This document shows positions 60,553 to 64,000 of a stretch of 64,000 nucleotides of DNA, in pieces. How positions within the stretch are numbered: position 1 is the first letter of the stretch; each line of letters opens with the position of its first letter. Made by a program: the position numbers and the translations under genes. Source of the stretch: Brachybacterium aquaticum (GTDB lineage Bacteria; Actinomycetota; Actinomycetes; Actinomycetales; Dermabacteraceae); contig NZ_JACHLZ010000001.1 in NCBI RefSeq assembly GCF_014204755.1, positions 2,914,001-2,978,000 of the forward strand. The letters run 5' to 3'. A model generated the notes under the pieces. That model was not told the DNA's origin, made no database searches, and saw nothing but the letters and a program-made list of their open reading frames with translations.

Positions 60553-61989
60553 TCAGCTCCTGGTGGCGGCCGCGAGGGGCGCGGCGTCGGGGGCGGGGGT
60601 CGGGTCGGTGGCGGCCGGGTCGGCCGACGGGGCCGGATCGGCCGACGGGGCCGGGTCGGCCGACAGCGCCTGCGCGGCCGGGTCCTCTTCGGCGAGCGGC
60701 GCGTCGGCTTCGGCGAGCAGCGCATCGGCCTCGGCGAGCGGCACGTCGGACTCGACGAGGGCCCTCAGCCGGGCGGCCTGGGCCGGAGAGGAGTACTCGG
60801 CCTCGACGAGCGCCCGGGCGGCGTCGGTGAGGCGTCGGCGCTCCTCGGCGCCCGCCCCGGCGGCCTCGTCGAGGGCGGTGACCAGGGCGGCGGTGTCGTC
60901 ACAGGGGATCAGCCACCCGGTCTCGCCGGTGCGGATCACCTCGGGGACGGCGGTGACGCCGGCGGCGATGCAGGGGATGCCGCTGGCCATGGCCTCGAGC
61001 AGCACGGTGGGCAGGCCGTCGGCGTTGCCGTCCTCGGCGATGACGAACGGGGCGGCGAAGAGGTCCGCCTCCTGCAGCAGGGCGCGCACCTCCTCCTGGG
61101 TGCGGGGGCCGAGCAGGGTCACCCGGTCGCCGACGCCGAGGCGGTCGATCCGCTCCTGCAGCTCCTCGCGCAGCGGGCCGTCGCCGACGATCTCGGCGGT
61201 CATCGCGGTGCCTGCATCGCGCAGGGCGGCGATCGCGTCGATGAGCTGGGCGAATCCCTTCTTCTCCACGAGCCGGCCCACGCCGAGCACGCGCGGCACC
61301 TCGGCCATCGCGGGGCGCGGCAGGTAGGGGAAGCGCTCGAGCTCGAGACCGTTGCGCACCAGGCGCAGGCGGCCGACGGCGCCCGGGAAGCGGCCGCGCA
61401 GGTGATCGAGGTTGTAGGCGGAGATGGTGATGGCGTGGTGGGCGCCGGAGAGCTTGCGCTCGAGGTCCTCGTCGCGCACGTCCTGGTGGAAGATGTCCTT
61501 CGCATGGGCGGTGAACGAGTAGGGCAGCCCCGCGATCGCGCCGGCCATCCGGGCCACGCCCGTGGCCATCGAGGCGAAGTGGGCGTGGAGGTGGGTGAGC
61601 CCGTGCTCGCGGGCGAGGCGCGCGATGGTGAGGGCCTGCTCGGCGTCGTCGGCCTCTGCCTGGACCAGCTCCGGAAGGATCTGTGCCGCACCGTCGGCGA
61701 GCTCGGGATCGGCCATGGTCGCCCGCCAGGTCTCCCACAGGCGGCGGGGGCTCGCGGAGCGGCCGACGGGGATCACCGGCGCCTGGACCCGGGCGAGCTC
61801 GGGGTGGAAGCGGGCGTCGGTCGGCGGGCGCAGCGAGAAGATGACGATCTGCTCGCCGGCGGCCTCGCGGGCGAGGATCTCCGAGACGATGAACGTCTCC
61901 GAGAAGCGGGGGTACATCTTCAGGACGTACCCGATGCGGCAGGGCCGGTCAGGGGTGAGCTTCGCGGTGGTGGGCTGGTCAGACGGCAT
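60553..61989 (-). CDS. glycosyltransferase family 4, with long acidic tail
   Basis: A 478-residue enzyme resembling colanic-acid-type GT4 proteins: IGYVLKMYPRFSETFIVSEI, LTHLHAHFASMATGVARMAG, YSFTAHAKDIFHQDV, RVLGVGRLVEKKGFAQLIDA, and ADLFAAPFVIAEDGNADGLP with TVLLEAMASGIP. The last 60 residues are an Ala/Asp/Glu/Pro-rich extension of ADPAPSADP-type repeats. It starts at the ATG at 61989, 11 bases inside the preceding gene. A likely exopolysaccharide transferase. Confidence 0.9.
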   Translation of the reverse strand: MPSDQPTTAKLTPDRPCRIGYVLKMYPRFSETFIVSEILAREAAGEQIVIFSLRPPTDARFHPELARVQAPVIPVGRSASPRRLWETWRATMADPELADGAAQILPELVQAEADDAEQALTIARLAREHGLTHLHAHFASMATGVARMAGAIAGLPYSFTAHAKDIFHQDVRDEDLERKLSGAHHAITISAYNLDHLRGRFPGAVGRLRLVRNGLELERFPYLPRPAMAEVPRVLGVGRLVEKKGFAQLIDAIAALRDAGTAMTAEIVGDGPLREELQERIDRLGVGDRVTLLGPRTQEEVRALLQEADLFAAPFVIAEDGNADGLPTVLLEAMASGIPCIAAGVTAVPEVIRTGETGWLIPCDDTAALVTALDEAAGAGAEERRRLTDAARALVEAEYSSPAQAARLRALVESDVPLAEADALLAEADAPLAEEDPAAQALSADPAPSADPAPSADPAATDPTPAPDAAPLAAATRS

Positions 61990-63379
61990 GGCTGTGCACC
62001 TCCGGGAGGACGCGGGCGGGGACGGTGACGTCAGGGGCGGCGACGTCAGGGGCGGCGATCTCGTGCGCGGCCGACGGGTCGAGCAGACGGGCGGCCAGGC
62101 GCGGGACGACGGCGAGACCGTCCAGGTCGATGCCGCTGCGGACGGTGCGGCCGGTGACGGCACGCGCCCACCATTCGGTGATGTCCGCCGCGGTGAGCCC
62201 GGCGGCCTCCTGCGTCTCCAGCGCCCCCGCGGCGGCGAGGGCCGCAGCGCGGCGGGGCTGCTCCAGGCGGCGGCGGGCGCGGGGCACGACGAGCGCGGGG
62301 GTGGTGGTGTCCAGGACCTCGGCGACGGTGTTGTACCCGCCCATGCACACCACGGCCGCGGCCTCGGCGATCAGCTCGGGCACGTCGGGGGCGGAGCGGA
62401 CCACGGTGGCGTGCCCGTCGGCGATCTCGTGGAGCTCCTCGAGGTCCGCGGTCGGCATCTGCGGGCCGGTGATCAGCAGGTGGCGGTGCCCGGGCGGCGG
62501 CGTGGCCTGCAGGGCGAGGCGGGCGAGCTCGGCGCCGTCGGAGCCGCCGCCGAGCACGGTGAGCAGGTACGGGGGCGGCGGCGCCGGGGAGGGACGGTCG
62601 CTGCGACGGGGCCGGGCGGCGGGGCGACCTGCGGAGAGGTATCCGGTGGGCTCGGCGAGGCGCGCGAGCGGTCCAGGCAGCTCCCCGGTCAGACGCGGGT
62701 CGTAGACGCGGTGGTCGCCGTAGATCCACACGGCGTCCAGGAGCTTCGCGACCCCGTCGGCCCCGCCGAGCTCCTCCCACTCACCGGCGGCGACGCGCGG
62801 GGTGTCCAGCACCTCGCGCAGGCCCAGCACGGTGCGGCAGCCGCGGGCGCGGAGCATCTCGAGCACGGGGCGCAGCTCGCCGTCGATGCCGAAGGGGTGG
62901 CGGTCGGCGATGAACAGGTCGGGGTCCAGGGCGTCGAGGGTCGCGAGGAGGGCGGCGCTGCGCAGGTCGCGCAGGGCGGCGGGATCCATGCCGAGGCGGC
63001 GCGGGATCCAGCCCTCGGGGCCGCGGGTCAGGCCCGGCAGGATCAGCCAGTCCCAGCCCTCGGGGAGGGGGTCGCGGCCGGCGTCGGGGTGGCCGGCGAT
63101 GAGCAGGCCGCGCACAGGACCGCCGACGAGGGCGGGCAGGTGCTCGGCGAGCGCATGGGCCAGCGCCCGGTTGCGGCGCGCATGCCCGAGCCCGACGGAG
63201 TCGTGGGAGTACAGCGCGATCGTCGCGCCTGCCGCGCCGCGTGCACCTGGTGCTGCGTGCGCACCTGCGACGCCTCGCGTCCCCGCCGCGCTTTGCGGCC
63301 CCGCTGCGCTCCGCGTTCCCGCTGCGCTCCGCGTTCCCGCTGCGCTCCGCGTTCCCGCTGCGCCTCGCGTTCCGACCAT
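61979..63379 (-). CDS. GT28-like glycosyltransferase (COG4671 type)
   Basis: A 466-residue GT-B enzyme. After a repetitive N-terminus (about 50 residues, GTRSAA units), the fold starts IALYSHDSVGLGHARRNRAL, a hallmark of this group; LFIADRHPFGIDGEL and the C-terminal LLTVLGGGSDGAELARLAL, AAAVVCMGGYNTVAEVLDTT and TPALVVPRARRRLEQPRRAA bind the nucleotide. It is first of the operon and may start the glycan. The start is the ATG at 63379 followed by 18-base repeats; ATGs further in the gene are not near the conserved start. Confidence 0.85.
   Translation of the reverse strand: MVGTRGAAGTRSAAGTRSAAGTRSAAGPQSAAGTRGVAGAHAAPGARGAAGATIALYSHDSVGLGHARRNRALAHALAEHLPALVGGPVRGLLIAGHPDAGRDPLPEGWDWLILPGLTRGPEGWIPRRLGMDPAALRDLRSAALLATLDALDPDLFIADRHPFGIDGELRPVLEMLRARGCRTVLGLREVLDTPRVAAGEWEELGGADGVAKLLDAVWIYGDHRVYDPRLTGELPGPLARLAEPTGYLSAGRPAARPRRSDRPSPAPPPPYLLTVLGGGSDGAELARLALQATPPPGHRHLLITGPQMPTADLEELHEIADGHATVVRSAPDVPELIAEAAAVVCMGGYNTVAEVLDTTTPALVVPRARRRLEQPRRAAALAAAGALETQEAAGLTAADITEWWARAVTGRTVRSGIDLDGLAVVPRLAARLLDPSAAHEIAAPDVAAPDVTVPARVLPEVHSHAV
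63301..63372 (-). repeat. 18-base tandem repeat at the N-terminus of the glycosyltransferase
   Basis: The plus-strand unit CCGCTGCGCTCCGCGTTC is present at 63301, 63319 and 63337 exactly and at 63355 with two changes. It encodes the six-residue repeat GTRSAA on the minus strand. Copy-number change would alter only the N-terminal linker length. Confidence 0.92.
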
Positions 63380-63493
63380 GTCTCGGCCCTCCTGTGCTGT
63401 GCGAACACGAGGAGCCTGACGGGCGGCGGTGAGGTGGCGATGAGCCGTCGATGAGGACGTTCTCAGAGTCGGGGAGCCCCGATCAGCCCGAGT

Positions 63494-63543
63494 TGCGCGC
63501 TCTCACGGTCGATGCGGGCCGCGACATCGACCGTCAGCGCGCA
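63494..63543. repeat. dispersed hairpin family, copy C
   Basis: TGCGCGCTCTCACGGTCGATG (63494-63514) and CATCGACCGTCAGCGCGCA (63525-63543) pair with a small bulge and share the core of copies A and B. It lies about 155 bases beyond the stop of the second UDP-glucose dehydrogenase, in a 320-base region (63380-63699) with no other gene that also must hold the promoter of the glycosyltransferase operon. Confidence 0.85.
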
Positions 63544-63699
63544 CACGTCCGTCCCCGGCCACCACGCGCGGTGAACACATGCGGGAATTCCGCGGCCATT
63601 CCGACATGTCTCCACCGCGCGCCACCGGCTATCGCGTCCGGGGGCGCACACAACGGGCCCGCACGCCACGCGCAGCGGCGGAGAGGGGCAAGGTGACAG

Positions 63700-64000
63700 T
63701 CACCTGCCCGCGATAGGCACCTGCCCGCTCGCACCCACCGGCTCCGCGGCGGGAGCCTCGTCGGCCGACGGGACCTCCCCTCGCCCGAGCGAGCGCAGCT
63801 CCCAGCCGGCGTCCCTCCACGCCACAGGATCCAGGACCGTACGGCCGTCGATCATGCGGGGCGCGGCGACGCGGGCGCGGGTGCGGACCGGGTCGAAGTC
63901 GCGGTACTCGCGCCACTCGGTCAGCAGCACCACGAGCTCGGCGCCGGCGAGAGCGGCATCGGTGTCGGGCTCGCCGTGAAGGCCCGGCACGCGCCTGGCG
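63700..64000 (-). CDS. UDP-glucose 6-dehydrogenase, C-terminal part (cut by window edge)
   Basis: The last ~100 residues of a second UDP-glucose dehydrogenase, closely matching the end of the enzyme at 53148-54548: LAGAELVVLLTEWREYRDFD, VAAPRMIDGRTVLDPVAWRD and AGWELRSLGRGEVPS. The 5' end lies outside the window; the frame stays open through 64000. The two copies flank the glycan locus and both end near a hairpin of the same family. Confidence 0.9.
   Translation of the reverse strand, partial: ARRVPGLHGEPDTDAALAGAELVVLLTEWREYRDFDPVRTRARVAAPRMIDGRTVLDPVAWRDAGWELRSLGRGEVPSADEAPAAEPVGASGQVPIAGR

Overview
The window is very GC-rich, codes densely on both strands, starts many genes at GTG, and joins many genes by 4-base ATGA/GTGA overlaps. 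Together with its gene content (DUF5324-type protein, rhomboid and ppiA as near neighbours, GluQRS, YhgE/Pip, an HspR-type HAIR element, DtxR-like boxes) this points to an actinobacterium, most likely Micrococcales, perhaps Brachybacterium or a relative. That placement is inferred from gene content, not from a search. No rRNA, tRNA, CRISPR, complete insertion sequence or phage was found.

Layout. 1-7.5 kb: a class II glutamine amidotransferase with a CPBP-family membrane protein that has lost its catalytic residues, a separate intact CPBP protease, a NarL-type two-component system and an orphan OmpR-type regulator. 7.5-11 kb: three glycosyltransferases (GT4, GT11-like, GT4) of visibly lower GC, an acquired surface-glycan island, followed by a decayed ABC ATPase. 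11.8-19.2 kb: an anchored trypsin-like protease, aldo/keto reductase, anchored nuclease, paired small membrane proteins, an ArsR repressor with a palindrome over its own start, and remnants of a SulP-like transporter. 19.3-27.7 kb: a divergent locus with a fused flavoprotein/F420-reductase-like enzyme on one side and a five-gene operon (permease, ATPase, lipoprotein, two flavin-dependent monooxygenases) on the other, best read as uptake and oxidation of an organosulfur or related small molecule. A LysR regulator follows.

27.8-47 kb: mixed metabolism and stress genes: a beta-lactamase-fold hydrolase operon, esterase, a doubly deleted alcohol dehydrogenase, a GH13 enzyme, a heterodimeric ABC exporter with one degenerate ATP site, Hsp20, pyroglutamyl peptidase, a 0.94-kb non-coding region rich in DnaA boxes, rhomboid protease, an AlkX-like winged-helix protein, a VIT/CCC1 metal transporter behind iron-box-like sites, and ppiA. 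47-53 kb: DUF5324-like protein, GNAT, GluQRS and a 1,048-residue YhgE/Pip protein.

53.1-64 kb: a minus-strand locus reading (5' to 3') GT28-like glycosyltransferase, GT4, GT4, ABC exporter, tandem double-kinase protein, UDP-glucose dehydrogenase, with a second UDP-glucose dehydrogenase entering from the right edge. These genes overlap or nearly abut and probably build and export a uronic-acid-containing surface glycan or glycolipid. The tandem kinase makes this the best candidate for an undescribed system.

Two other themes are worth following. At least four genes are broken by deletion or frameshift (ABC ATPase, SulP-like, alcohol dehydrogenase, a small membrane protein), which means either recent gene loss or assembly faults. 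A dispersed hairpin family with a shared GGTCGATG/CATCGACC core occurs at three loci, always beyond gene 3' ends.
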